Below are positions 33,600 to 42,019 of a stretch of DNA of 64,000 bases, piece by piece. A model generated the notes under the pieces. It did no database searches. It was not told the DNA's origin and saw nothing but the letters and a program-made list of their open reading frames with translations. The stretch spans positions 62,001-126,000 of the forward strand of contig VXRL01000092.1 in the NCBI GenBank assembly GCA_009838515.1. The letters are read 5' to 3'. The stretch's first letter is position 1, and each line of letters starts with the position of its first letter. The DNA comes from Terriglobia bacterium (lineage in GTDB: Bacteria; Acidobacteriota; Terriglobia; Bryobacterales; UBA6623). The translations under genes were made by a program, and so were the position numbers.

Positions 33600-35003
33600 T
33601 CACTCCGTGAAGAATCTCCATTCGTTCAGCCGGTCGGGATCGTAATTGGGATTGAGGGTAGGCATCTGCGCGCCGACTTCATGCCGCCATTGGCCAAGCT
33701 CCTTCAACAATTGCTTCGACTCTTCCGGCATCGAGTAGATCAGGTTCACGGTCTCCCCGATATCGTTCTCGATGTCATAGAGCTCCGCCTGCGTTCCGTC
33801 GAAATGCTCGATCAGTCGGAATTGCCCCTTGCGTATGACTCCGTGGGGCGATGCTCCTCCGCGGTGATAGTGGGGGTAATGCCAATACAGGGCCTTCCGT
33901 CCAAGCGGTTGTTGCTCCAGCAGTAGGGGAAGGAGATTGACGCCATCGAGTTCCTGCTCCTCCGTCCGTTCCTGCCCGGTCACCGCCTGCAGTGTTGGGA
34001 AGAAATCGATGCTACTAACTGGCTCGCTCGTCTCGATCCCTCCCGGGACGCTTCCGGGCCACCGGATAATCAGAGGCACACGATAGGCGCCTTCATACGC
34101 GGCACCCTTTCCGCCCCGCAAAGGGGCGTTGCTGGTCTTCTGCGGCCTGTCTGCATAGTGGTTGCCGCCGTTGTCCGAAGTAAATATGAACAGCGTGTTG
34201 TCCGCCAGTCTCAGGCCGTCGAGAGACTGCATGATCCGTCCGACATTCTCGTCCAGGCTGTGAATCATCCCGGCGTTTACCGGATTGCGCTGGACATGTC
34301 CCGAGGTAAGCTTCGCTGCGTACTTTCGCGTGAGTTCTTCCTTGGCCTGGGTTGGACGGTGGGGTGTTGAATACGCTACGTACATGAAGAACGGGCGATC
34401 ATGGGACCGCTCTAGCCTCCGTATCACCTCGTCGGTCAAGCGATCGGTGTAGTAGTCGCCTTCTTCGCCGGTCATGTTCTTGACGTTCGGCCAAGGATAG
34501 AAATACCCGCCTGGCCCCCAGGCCGATTCCGCGATGCTGTGGTCGAATCCCTGTGTGACCGGAAAGTGCTCTTCGCGTCCCAAGTGCCACTTGCCGAAGT
34601 GGAACGTCTCGTAACCGACCTGTTTCAGCATCTCCGCAAGTGTGAATTCCTTGTGAGACAGATAGCGCGGCCAATCCGGCGGTGTCAGAGCGGCATGGGG
34701 GCAGTCCAGACCGCGAATGAAATCGGTCAGATGCAGCCGTGCAGGCGTCTTGCCTGTGAGAATAGCCGCGCGGGTGGGCGAGCAGACGGTCGCTGCGGCG
34801 TAGGCGTCGGTGAAGCGCAGACCTTGGGATGCGAGGCGGTCGATGCTCGGTGTTTCGTAGAACGTACTGCCGTAACAGCCCAGATCCCGCCAGCCGAGGT
34901 CATCGGTAAGGACGAGCAGGATATTGGGCGGCGCGGCCCACATCGACGCAGGAATAGTGAAACCGTACAGTCCAAGGACAAGGAACTTGGCGATGCGTGG
35001 CAT
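33600..35003 (-). CDS. Secreted S1-type sulfatase
   Basis: A 467-residue exported sulfatase. ATG 35003 has a GGGGGA ribosome site and opens a signal peptide (FLVLGLYGFTIPASMWA). NILLVLTDDLGW is the metal-binding entry strand, CSPTR at residue 74 the formylglycine site, FGKWHLGRE the second motif, STPHRPTQ the His site and SDNGGNHY the Asp/Asn metal site; all are intact. The long MTGEEGDYYTDRLTDEVI insert and the ending LFFEGSTP-like region suggest a glycan-type substrate. The very similar domain plan to the sulfatase at 2543-3901 suggests paralogy. It converges on atpD and is upstream of nothing on its own strand except a 204-bp spacer to the next sulfatase, so it may be a separate unit. Confidence 0.92.
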   Translation of the reverse strand: MPRIAKFLVLGLYGFTIPASMWAAPPNILLVLTDDLGWRDLGCYGSTFYETPSIDRLASQGLRFTDAYAAATVCSPTRAAILTGKTPARLHLTDFIRGLDCPHAALTPPDWPRYLSHKEFTLAEMLKQVGYETFHFGKWHLGREEHFPVTQGFDHSIAESAWGPGGYFYPWPNVKNMTGEEGDYYTDRLTDEVIRRLERSHDRPFFMYVAYSTPHRPTQAKEELTRKYAAKLTSGHVQRNPVNAGMIHSLDENVGRIMQSLDGLRLADNTLFIFTSDNGGNHYADRPQKTSNAPLRGGKGAAYEGAYRVPLIIRWPGSVPGGIETSEPVSSIDFFPTLQAVTGQERTEEQELDGVNLLPLLLEQQPLGRKALYWHYPHYHRGGASPHGVIRKGQFRLIEHFDGTQAELYDIENDIGETVNLIYSMPEESKQLLKELGQWRHEVGAQMPTLNPNYDPDRLNEWRFFTE

Positions 35004-35206
35004 TCGTGAATCCCCCCAGGCTATTTCAGCCCCGGGCAAGTCTCTATTCTCGCCTTGATTGAGTCTCGCTCGCACGCTGCCCGGTCGGCCACAATCAGAG
35101 GGGGGCGACCATCAGCTGACTCAGGGTTGGGCGGCGGCGCGACCTCGTTCACATAGTGCGCCCCATGTCTCGGGCTCCCTCGTCCTCGGCTGTGGCCCCT
35201 GTGGCC

Positions 35207-36658
35207 TCAGTTACGCAGCAGTGCGGGCTGCGGGTCCGCGACTTGGCCACGCGGCCGTTGCCCCGAGCCGGGAACGCCTCGGTCTCCCAGTACTGCCCTA
35301 GCTCTGGCGGCGACTCGCATCAGGAGTTCGACCACCTGCGGGTGCCGCGAGGCGAGATTGCGCTGGCTTCCGACGTCTGCTTCCAAATCGAATAGCAACG
35401 GGTCGCTTGATCCTGCAGTGCCAAAGTGCGGGTGCCTGTTGGTCGGTTCCGGCAAGGGGACGAACAGCTTCCACTTGCCCGAGCGAACGGCTTGAAGCTC
35501 GTCTTCGCGGAAGTAGTACAGCTCGTCTCTCGGGGAACGGGCCGAGCCTCTTCCGAGCAGCGCGTCGCCGACATCCACCCCGTCGATGTCGCGATCCTTC
35601 GGAACCGCCGCGCCCGCCAGCGAAGCGAGTGTCGGCAGCATGTCCAGCATGCTCATCAGTTCGGCGGACTGGGTGCCTGCCGGGACCGTGCCCGGCCACC
35701 AGGCGATGGCTGGAACGCGGAATCCGCCCTCGGCAGTGGTGTAGCCGCGTCCGTGGAGCGGCAGGTTGCTGCCGCGGGCGGGACTGCTCGGATCTGGTGC
35801 CAGCGGAGCGCCGTTATCCGACGTCCACAAGACAAGCGTCGTGGCGCTGAGCCCGGTCCGGACGAGTTTGTCAAGGATCTGGCCGGTCGACCAGTCGAGT
35901 TCCTCGACCGAATCACCCCACGGACCGTTGGAACTCTTGCCTCGGAATGCCTCGCTGGCAAACGGATAGGCAGTGCTGCCGGGCATGGCGTGCGCCAGAT
36001 ACAGGAAGAACGGTTGATCCGCGTGCTCGTCGATGTAGCGCAACGCTTCTTCGGTGTAGCGCTTGGTGAGCGAATCGCGGTCAACCGGCGCCTCGATCAC
36101 GGCCTCGTCCCTCAGCAATGGCAGGGGAGGCCACTCATCCCCGTCGAAGCGCTGGCGATTTCGGACGCCCAACTGGCGCGTCATGTCGTCGCTGTAGGGA
36201 ATGCCAAGATACGAGTCGAAACCATGCCTCGTGGGCAGGAACTCAGGTTGATCGCCCAAGTGCCACTTGCCTATGATCGCTGTGGCGTAACCCGCGGAGC
36301 GCAGCAGTTCGGCGATCGTGAGTTCGTCTGCGTGCAGTCCGTAGGGAGAGACCGGGCGCAAGACCAAGCCGTCCCGCGGGTTCGTGTGCAGGCCGACGCG
36401 CTGCGCGTAGCAGCCCGTCATCAGGCTGGCACGCGACGGAGTGCAAACGCCTGCGCTGGCATAGAAATGCGTCAGCTTGCGGCCTTCCCGGGCCATCCGC
36501 TTCAGGCTTGGCGTCCGGTGGTGCTGCGAGCCGAACGGCTCGATGTCGCCGTAGCCGAGGTTGTCGGCCAGCAGCAGGACGATGTTCGGCGGCCGCGCTT
36601 GCGCCGGAGCCGGCACCAAGGCCCCCATCAGGACTGCGGCGCCCAGCAGCGCGATCAC
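35207..36658 (-). CDS. S1-type sulfatase with altered histidine motif
   Basis: A 483-residue exported sulfatase starting at GTG 36658, overlapping the upstream stop as GTGA. The signal peptide VIALLGAAVLMGALVPAPAQA precedes NIVLLLADNLGYGD (DN instead of the usual DD, tolerated in some members). The formylglycine site CTPSR is at residue 72, followed by ASLMTG; IIGKWHLGD and TSDNGAPL are present. The usual HxMPH.P site reads HAMPGSTAYPF, so the conserved His that contacts the sulfate/formylglycine is missing or moved. The protein may still act, but reduced or different activity is possible. It is the last gene of a three-gene operon with the DUF1549/DUF1553 and DUF1501 genes, which supports an exported glycan role. 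Confidence 0.88.
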   Translation of the reverse strand: MIALLGAAVLMGALVPAPAQARPPNIVLLLADNLGYGDIEPFGSQHHRTPSLKRMAREGRKLTHFYASAGVCTPSRASLMTGCYAQRVGLHTNPRDGLVLRPVSPYGLHADELTIAELLRSAGYATAIIGKWHLGDQPEFLPTRHGFDSYLGIPYSDDMTRQLGVRNRQRFDGDEWPPLPLLRDEAVIEAPVDRDSLTKRYTEEALRYIDEHADQPFFLYLAHAMPGSTAYPFASEAFRGKSSNGPWGDSVEELDWSTGQILDKLVRTGLSATTLVLWTSDNGAPLAPDPSSPARGSNLPLHGRGYTTAEGGFRVPAIAWWPGTVPAGTQSAELMSMLDMLPTLASLAGAAVPKDRDIDGVDVGDALLGRGSARSPRDELYYFREDELQAVRSGKWKLFVPLPEPTNRHPHFGTAGSSDPLLFDLEADVGSQRNLASRHPQVVELLMRVAARARAVLGDRGVPGSGQRPRGQVADPQPALLRN

Positions 36659-38097
36659 GCGAACAGATCCTTGATGACCGTCCCGCCAAAGTCGGTCAGC
36701 TTCTCGTGGCGACCGTTGTGCAGGTACCAGAGCTGGTTCTGGTCCAAGCCGAGCGCGTGCAAGATGCTGGCGTGAAAATCGCGCATTATGAAGGGCCGGT
36801 CCACGGCGTGCAGTCCGAACTCGTCCGTGGCGCCGATGGCCTGGCCGCCCCGCACTCCGCCTCCGGCGAACCACATGGTATAGCCGTGTGGGTTGTGGTC
36901 GCGGCCGTTGCCAGCTTCGGACGTGGGCAGGCGCCCGAACTCCGCGCCCCAGATCACGAGCGTTCGCTCCAGCAGGCCTCTCTGCTTGAGGTCCTGCAGC
37001 AGTGCGGCGATCGGCACGTCGCTGTGTCCTGCCATCTTTTCGTGGTTCTGCTTCAGGTGCTTGTGCGCGTCCCACTGCATGCTCAGCGGGCCGCCGCCGG
37101 AGTAGATCTGGATAAAGCGGACGCCGCGCTCCACGAGCCGCCGCGCTAGCAGCAATCGGGTGCCGAACTCCCTGGTGTGGTCCTGCTCCAATCCGTATGA
37201 GCGCTTGGTCGCGTCGGTCTCCTTGGTCAGGTCGACGGCTTCAGGTGCGTGGGACTGCATGCGGAAAGCCAGTTCGTATGCGGCTATTCGAGCCTGCATC
37301 TCGCTGTCCAGCGGACCGCTGTCGATTTCGTTCATCGCCTGCAGCAGGTCTAGCATGTCGCGCTGGCGGGCCTCCGTCATCCCGGCGGGACGCTCCAGGT
37401 GGAGGATCGGGTTGGGGCCGGGCCGCAGCAGGGTGCCCTGATAGACCGACGGCAGGAATCCTTGGCTCCAGCACGACGTGCCGCCTTCCGGCGTGCCCTC
37501 GGGCTGGGGCATGACCACGTATGCGGGCAGGTTCTCCGACTCCGACCCTAGGCCGTATGTCACCCACGAGCCGATGCTGGGGTGGGTGGCGAATAGGCGC
37601 CCGTTGTGAACCTCGTACATCGCGGGAGCGTGTACGACGCTGTGCGTGACGAACGATCTGACGATACAGATGTCGTCGACGTGCCGGGCGACGTTCGGGA
37701 ACAGCTCCGAGACCGGCAGTCCGCTCTGGCCGTAGCTCCGGAATTGCCACGGCGTGCCCAAGATTGGGTTGGTGCCGTCCGTGAACTGGCCCCCGATCTC
37801 GCCGAAGCTCTCGGGCAGCGGCTCGCCCGCGTGCCGGTTGAGCCTTGGCTTGGGATCGAACGTGTCCATCGAACTGGGCGCGCCGACGTTGAAGATGAAG
37901 ATGACCGCGTCGGCTGAAGCCTTGAAGTGCGGCCGCTTGGCGCGCAGCGGATTCGCCGCGGGCTCGGCCAGCGCGGTCCGGGCCAGCAAGTGCTGCAGTG
38001 CGAGCGCGCCGAACCCGTTGGCCGCGCGAAACAACAGGTCGCGCCGCGAAGTCGCACCGAGGGCAGCCGGGTCGCTAGGGTCGATAGACGAATTCAT
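36655..38097 (-). CDS. DUF1501 domain-containing exported protein
   Basis: A 480-residue member of the DUF1501 group, related to alkaline-phosphatase-fold proteins of Planctomycetes, Verrucomicrobia and Acidobacteria. The N-terminal SRRDLLFRAANGFGALALQHLL is a Tat signal. The conserved sequence includes AVIFIFNVGAPSSMDTFDPKP, YVVMPQPEGTPEGGTSCW, GVRFIQIYSGGGPLSMQWDAHK and RDHNPHGYTMWFAGGGVRGG, which carry the Asp/His set expected for metal binding. The function is unknown; the family is nearly always found next to DUF1549/DUF1553 genes, as here, where the upstream gene overlaps it by 23 bp. Its 3' end overlaps the sulfatase start, so the three are one operon. Confidence 0.9.
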   Translation of the reverse strand: MNSSIDPSDPAALGATSRRDLLFRAANGFGALALQHLLARTALAEPAANPLRAKRPHFKASADAVIFIFNVGAPSSMDTFDPKPRLNRHAGEPLPESFGEIGGQFTDGTNPILGTPWQFRSYGQSGLPVSELFPNVARHVDDICIVRSFVTHSVVHAPAMYEVHNGRLFATHPSIGSWVTYGLGSESENLPAYVVMPQPEGTPEGGTSCWSQGFLPSVYQGTLLRPGPNPILHLERPAGMTEARQRDMLDLLQAMNEIDSGPLDSEMQARIAAYELAFRMQSHAPEAVDLTKETDATKRSYGLEQDHTREFGTRLLLARRLVERGVRFIQIYSGGGPLSMQWDAHKHLKQNHEKMAGHSDVPIAALLQDLKQRGLLERTLVIWGAEFGRLPTSEAGNGRDHNPHGYTMWFAGGGVRGGQAIGATDEFGLHAVDRPFIMRDFHASILHALGLDQNQLWYLHNGRHEKLTDFGGTVIKDLFA

Positions 38098-40261
38098 TGC
38101 GGTTCAGCAAGACGAGCGCGAAGTCGTCCAGCGCGTGGGATCCCGAGCGGAGAAAGTTGCCGGCCAGAGCGCGCTCGGCCGCGCTAGGCTGGCGGGCCAG
38201 CGTGAACTCGAAGGCGCGACTGACCTGGCAATCCCTGTCGGACTCGCCGCAACGCCGCAGGATGCGGTCGGCGAGGGAGCGGGATTGATCCTGCATGAAG
38301 TCGCTGTTGAGCAGGCTCAGCGACTGCAGGGCATGAGTCGAGGTCTGTCGCACCGAGCACGATGTCATCGTGTCGGGCTGGTCAAAGTTGGCGAGGAAGG
38401 GCAGGCGCACCGTGCGCTTGTTCAGCAGGTATAGGCTGCGCCTGTCGTGTTGGTGCCGGTCGGGGGTGACGGGCCAGAGATTGTCCGGCTCGGCCTCGGT
38501 GAAGATCAGGTCATAGATCTCCCTTTCGATCGGGATGCGCACCGGCCTGCCGGTCAGCGAGCGGTTGAGGCGGCCGGAGGCCGCCAGCGCGCTATCGCGG
38601 ATCGCTTCGCCGGACAAGCGCCGGCGATGGGCGCGCCAGTACCAGCGGTTCTCGGGATCGATTGCGGACTGCTTCGGGTCGATCTCGGAGGACTGCCGAT
38701 AGGCGCTGGAGAGGACGATCAGGCGGTCGATGGCCTTGACGCTCCAGCCCTCGCTCGCGAAGTGCAGCGCCAAGGCGTCGAGCAGCTGCGGGTGTGTCGG
38801 CATGCCGCCGAGCAGCCCGAAATTGTTCGGATCCTGCATCAGGCCCCGGCCCATCCGGAATTCCCAGATCCGGTTGACCATCACGCGCGCTACCAGGGGA
38901 TTCCGCTCCGACGTCAGCCACCGTGCCAAGGCGGCCCTGCGCCCCGGTCCGGTGGACGGCGCTTCTAGGCCGAGCGTTCCGACCACTTGCGGGAATCCGG
39001 GCGTGACGGCTTTGCCCTTGCGGCGGTAGTCGCCGCCCTGCAGGACATGGCTGGGCTGCACTTCCTCGAGGTTGGCCACGGCAAAGGCCGCCGCGGGAGG
39101 GTCGGGCCGGTGCAGTTCCAGAGCGTGCAGCTGCTGCCTGAGGGCTGCCCGGTGCCGCTGGGTGTCCTGGGGCATGAGCGGAACGATCTCGTACCAAACC
39201 GGGCTGATCTGCGACTCGGCCTCCTTGGCCAGGCGCGCTTGCTCTTCGGTACGGTCGTCTTCGGCAACGTCGAGCGCTGCGGCAAAGGCGGGCTCGAGCG
39301 CCGCCCGCTTGCGTTCTCGGACCTGGGCATTGAACGGCTCTTCAATCTCTTCGAGCTGGGCCTTGAGCGGTTCAACCCGCGCTTCGTGCTCGGCCACGGC
39401 CTTCTCCTGGGCGGCGATCTCCTCCTCGCTCGCGATGGGCAGGTCCTTGAGTTCGGTCGCTCCGAAGAAGGACTCCAAGCGGTAGTAGTCCTCTTGGCTG
39501 ATCGGGTCGAACTTGTGGTCGTGGCAGCGCGCGCACTGTACCGTCAGTCCCAGCAGGCCCTGTCCTACACCAAGCGCCATTTCTGTCAGGACCTCTTGGC
39601 GGGCCTCCTCCTTGTCCTGGTTGCCGGAGATGACATGGCGCGGCCCCGCACCGTGAAACCCGGTCGCTACCAGAGACTCGTTGCTGGTCGGGAAAAGTTC
39701 GTCACCTGCCACCTGTTCCCGCACGAAGCGGTCGTAGGACTTGTCCGAGTTGAACGCGCCGACCACGTAGTCTCGATAGCGCCAGCCGTGCTCCCTGTAT
39801 CCGTCGCGCTCGAAGCCGTCCGTGTCGGCGAAGCGGACCACGTCGAGCCACTTCTGCGCCCAGCGCTCGCCGTAATGCGGCGACGCCAACAGCGAATCGA
39901 CCAGACGCTCGTACGCGTGTGGCGACGGATCGGAGAGAAAGGATGCCGCTTGCTCGGGAGTTGGCGGCAGGCCCGTCAAGTCGAGACAGACCCGACGCAG
40001 CAAGCGCTCCTTGCTCGCTTCTGGCGACGGCCTCAGTCCGTGCTCTCGCAGGCCTTGCCAAACAAAGGCGTCGATCGGGTTGCTGGCCCAAGCGGTCCGG
40101 ACCGCGGCAGGCTCGGGGCGTGTCGGCGGGCGGAACGACCAGTACTCGCTGGACGGTTCCGAGCTGTCGGCTGCGTTGAGGGGAGCAAGTCCTAGCGATG
40201 CGCCTAGGCACACCGCCACGGTGGCCAGCGATTCGGCCAACGCCCGGCCCACGAGCCCCAT
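38075..40261 (-). CDS. DUF1549/DUF1553 domain-containing exported protein (PSD1-type)
   Basis: A 728-residue exported protein. A signal peptide (VAVCLGASLGLAPLNAAD) leads into DUF1549: ASNPIDAFVWQGLREHG, RRVCLDLTGLPPTPEQA and WAQKWLDVVRFADTDGFE. A heme-type motif CARCHDHKFDPI occurs near residue 243, and DUF1553 follows with LARWLTSERNPLVARVMVN, GMPTHPQLLDALALHF and RRRLSGEAIRDSALAASG. A central coiled-coil segment (EEEIAAQEKAVAEHEARV) separates them. Usual homologues carry an extra N-terminal PSCyt1 cytochrome domain, which is absent here. The role is unknown but strongly linked to DUF1501 and sulfatases. The ATG at 40261 overlaps a TATAAT box; GTG 40252, three codons in, may be the true start. 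Confidence 0.88.
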   Translation of the reverse strand: MGLVGRALAESLATVAVCLGASLGLAPLNAADSSEPSSEYWSFRPPTRPEPAAVRTAWASNPIDAFVWQGLREHGLRPSPEASKERLLRRVCLDLTGLPPTPEQAASFLSDPSPHAYERLVDSLLASPHYGERWAQKWLDVVRFADTDGFERDGYREHGWRYRDYVVGAFNSDKSYDRFVREQVAGDELFPTSNESLVATGFHGAGPRHVISGNQDKEEARQEVLTEMALGVGQGLLGLTVQCARCHDHKFDPISQEDYYRLESFFGATELKDLPIASEEEIAAQEKAVAEHEARVEPLKAQLEEIEEPFNAQVRERKRAALEPAFAAALDVAEDDRTEEQARLAKEAESQISPVWYEIVPLMPQDTQRHRAALRQQLHALELHRPDPPAAAFAVANLEEVQPSHVLQGGDYRRKGKAVTPGFPQVVGTLGLEAPSTGPGRRAALARWLTSERNPLVARVMVNRIWEFRMGRGLMQDPNNFGLLGGMPTHPQLLDALALHFASEGWSVKAIDRLIVLSSAYRQSSEIDPKQSAIDPENRWYWRAHRRRLSGEAIRDSALAASGRLNRSLTGRPVRIPIEREIYDLIFTEAEPDNLWPVTPDRHQHDRRSLYLLNKRTVRLPFLANFDQPDTMTSCSVRQTSTHALQSLSLLNSDFMQDQSRSLADRILRRCGESDRDCQVSRAFEFTLARQPSAAERALAGNFLRSGSHALDDFALVLLNRNEFVYRP

Positions 40262-40265
40262 TATA
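40260..40265 (-). promoter_or_regulatory. TATAAT -10 box overlapping the DUF1549 gene start
   Basis: On the minus strand TATAAT is followed by 7 nt and then GTG (40252-40250), in frame with the gene. It sits in the 15-bp gap after the upstream sulfatase stop, implying an internal promoter and a leaderless transcript for the DUF1549-DUF1501-sulfatase operon. No -35 box is evident. Confidence 0.5.
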
Positions 40266-40276
40266 TGGACATCCTG

Positions 40277-41731
40277 CTAGCGCTTATCGGTGTCTGTCTC
40301 GGGAGCCATCAATTCCCGCTGTCGTTGGATGGCCGTTTCGATCTCCGCCACCACCTCCGGATAGTGGTCGGCGACATTCCATCTTTCGCCGATATCGGTG
40401 CTGAGATCGAACAGCTGCGGCGAGCGGTGCTTCTTGTGGTTGGCGTAGCCTCTCCAGCCGATCTGTTTCTCCGTGCCCAGGGATTCCCAGGATTCCAGGA
40501 CCAGCTTGAATTCGTCCACGCGGGCCGCCCACAGATTGCCGGGCTGGCCATAGTAGAACCACTCGTGTCGCGGGCTCGGCTCGCCCCGCAGCAGCGTGTC
40601 CGACAGATCGATCGAGTCGAATTCCTTGCCGTCTGGAAGGCTTGCGCCCGTCAGCGCGGCGACCGTCGCCATCAAGTCCACGTTGACGCCGATCCCCTCG
40701 ACGACCGCGGGCTGGATCGTCCCTGGCCAGTAGAAGATACCCGGCACGCGCAGTCCGCCGTCCCAGCCGGTGAGTTTTCCGTCCCGCAGCCCGCCGGGCG
40801 AGCCGCCGAGGTCGAAATACGTTAGCCAGGGGCCGTTGTCGCTACTGAACCAGATCAGAGTGTCGTCCGCCACTCCGGCTCGCTCCAGCGCGCTGACCAC
40901 CTCGCCGACCGACCAGTCGAGCTCTTCGATCACATCGCCATAGAGCCCGGCGTCGCTGTGCCCTTCGAAGCCAGGCGAGCGGAATATGGGCACGTGCGGC
41001 ATGCTGTGGCCGATGAAGAGCATGAAGGGCTGGTCGGCCTGCTCGCCGATCCATCGCACAGCTTCTTCGGTGTATCGCTTTGTCAGCGTGGGCTGGTAGG
41101 CCGGTGTCTCGACGGCTTCCTTCTGGCGGTACAGCGAGATCGGGAAGTCCGCGCTGGTAGCGTTCTTGATGTTCCCGTAAGTGCGCTCGAAGCCTTCTCG
41201 CAGTGGCGCGTCGTTGCTGCCGACAAGCCCGAAGAATGCGTCGAAGCCTTGGTCGTTGGGATGCGAGCCTTGGTAGTTGAAGCGCCGGCTAAGGCCCCAC
41301 TTTCCGACATAGGCCGTCCCGTAGCCGCGCTGCTTGAGCATTTCGGCCATGGTGACCTCGTCGTCCGGCAGGTCAGCCCACAGGTTCTTGCCGTTGCGGT
41401 GGATCCGGATCGGCATTCGCCCGGTCAGCAGGGCGACACGGCTGGGATTGCACATCGGCGCGGAAGCGTAGAACGAGGTCCAGCGCTGGCCTTCGCTGGC
41501 GATGCGGTCGATGTTCGGGGTTCGAATCAGGGGGTGGCCCTGAATGGACAGGTCCCCGTACCCAAGATCGTCGGCGAGGATGAGCACGATGTTCGGAAGC
41601 CGCGTATCGGTCGGCGGGCCGGCATCGCAGGCCGCGATCGCCGCGGCCAGCAGGATGGCCACGAACGTTGCAAGGAGGGCGCGCCGCGCAGGACGACATG
41701 CATCCGTTCGGGTGGATTGCGACTGTGGCAT
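40277..41731 (-). CDS. S1-type sulfatase lipoprotein with GKWGL variant
   Basis: A 484-residue sulfatase. The N-terminus ends in a clear lipobox IAAC (Cys 35), so the enzyme should be lipid-anchored. NIVLILADDLGYGD and the formylglycine site CNPSR at residue 94 are intact, as are GHSMPHVPIF and SSDNGPWLTY. The second active-site motif reads YVGKWGLSRR: the His of the usual GKWHL, which helps orient the sulfate ester, is replaced by Gly. Whether activity survives is unclear. A relic tnpB fragment starts 2 bp upstream on the other strand. The gene may be transcribed with the DUF1549 operon 15 bp downstream, although that operon has its own TATAAT. Confidence 0.9.
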   Translation of the reverse strand: MPQSQSTRTDACRPARRALLATFVAILLAAAIAACDAGPPTDTRLPNIVLILADDLGYGDLSIQGHPLIRTPNIDRIASEGQRWTSFYASAPMCNPSRVALLTGRMPIRIHRNGKNLWADLPDDEVTMAEMLKQRGYGTAYVGKWGLSRRFNYQGSHPNDQGFDAFFGLVGSNDAPLREGFERTYGNIKNATSADFPISLYRQKEAVETPAYQPTLTKRYTEEAVRWIGEQADQPFMLFIGHSMPHVPIFRSPGFEGHSDAGLYGDVIEELDWSVGEVVSALERAGVADDTLIWFSSDNGPWLTYFDLGGSPGGLRDGKLTGWDGGLRVPGIFYWPGTIQPAVVEGIGVNVDLMATVAALTGASLPDGKEFDSIDLSDTLLRGEPSPRHEWFYYGQPGNLWAARVDEFKLVLESWESLGTEKQIGWRGYANHKKHRSPQLFDLSTDIGERWNVADHYPEVVAEIETAIQRQRELMAPETDTDKR

Positions 41732-41733
41732 GA

Positions 41734-41934
41734 GCTTGCTGGACCTACCATTGTCTCCACTGCGACACCCCGAGACCGTTGGAGAGGGACCGTTGCCGCG
41801 CCTGCGGGCTAGTGAAGGATCGCGACGTGAATGCCGCGATCAACATTTTGGCGGCCGGGGTTGTTGCCGCCGGAGCGTCAACGTGGGCCGTCGGGCCGTG
41901 CGTCGCTCCAGAATCGTATGCAAGGGCGGCCTGA
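41734..41934 (+). pseudogene. 3' end of a TnpB-type (IS200/IS605 OrfB) gene
   Basis: In this open frame, closed by TGA at 41932-41934, the sequence reads ...RDRCRACGLVKDRDVNAAINILAAG. The zinc-ribbon half CxxCG followed by the D-R-D-V-N-A-A-x-N-I-L stretch, which holds the last RuvC catalytic Asp, is diagnostic of TnpB C-termini. About 320 N-terminal residues expected for TnpB are gone: a stop precedes the frame at 41731 and the intact sulfatase gene occupies the adjoining DNA on the other strand. So this is a truncated remnant. The segment after it would correspond to the element's right end, where TnpB guide RNAs are encoded. No IS200 tnpA or element end can be assigned. Confidence 0.75.
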
Positions 41935-41947
41935 CGGCACTCTCGTA

Positions 41948-41953
41948 TATAAT
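41948..41953 (+). promoter_or_regulatory. Candidate -10 box for the mrp operon
   Basis: A perfect TATAAT lies 66 bp upstream of the mrpA ATG, just past the tnpB remnant. No convincing -35 hexamer is found 16-18 bp upstream. Confidence 0.4.
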
Positions 41954-42019
41954 CCCCTTAATTTGATTCTCTAGTCCGGGTCGCAGGCACCAAATCGCGC
42001 CGAGGCCGGATTTCTGGCT

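Noticed and set aside
41544..41966. 140-codon plus-strand frame across the sulfatase start and tnpB relic
   Set aside because: It is in a different frame from the TnpB signature and its N-terminal half is antisense to the sulfatase.
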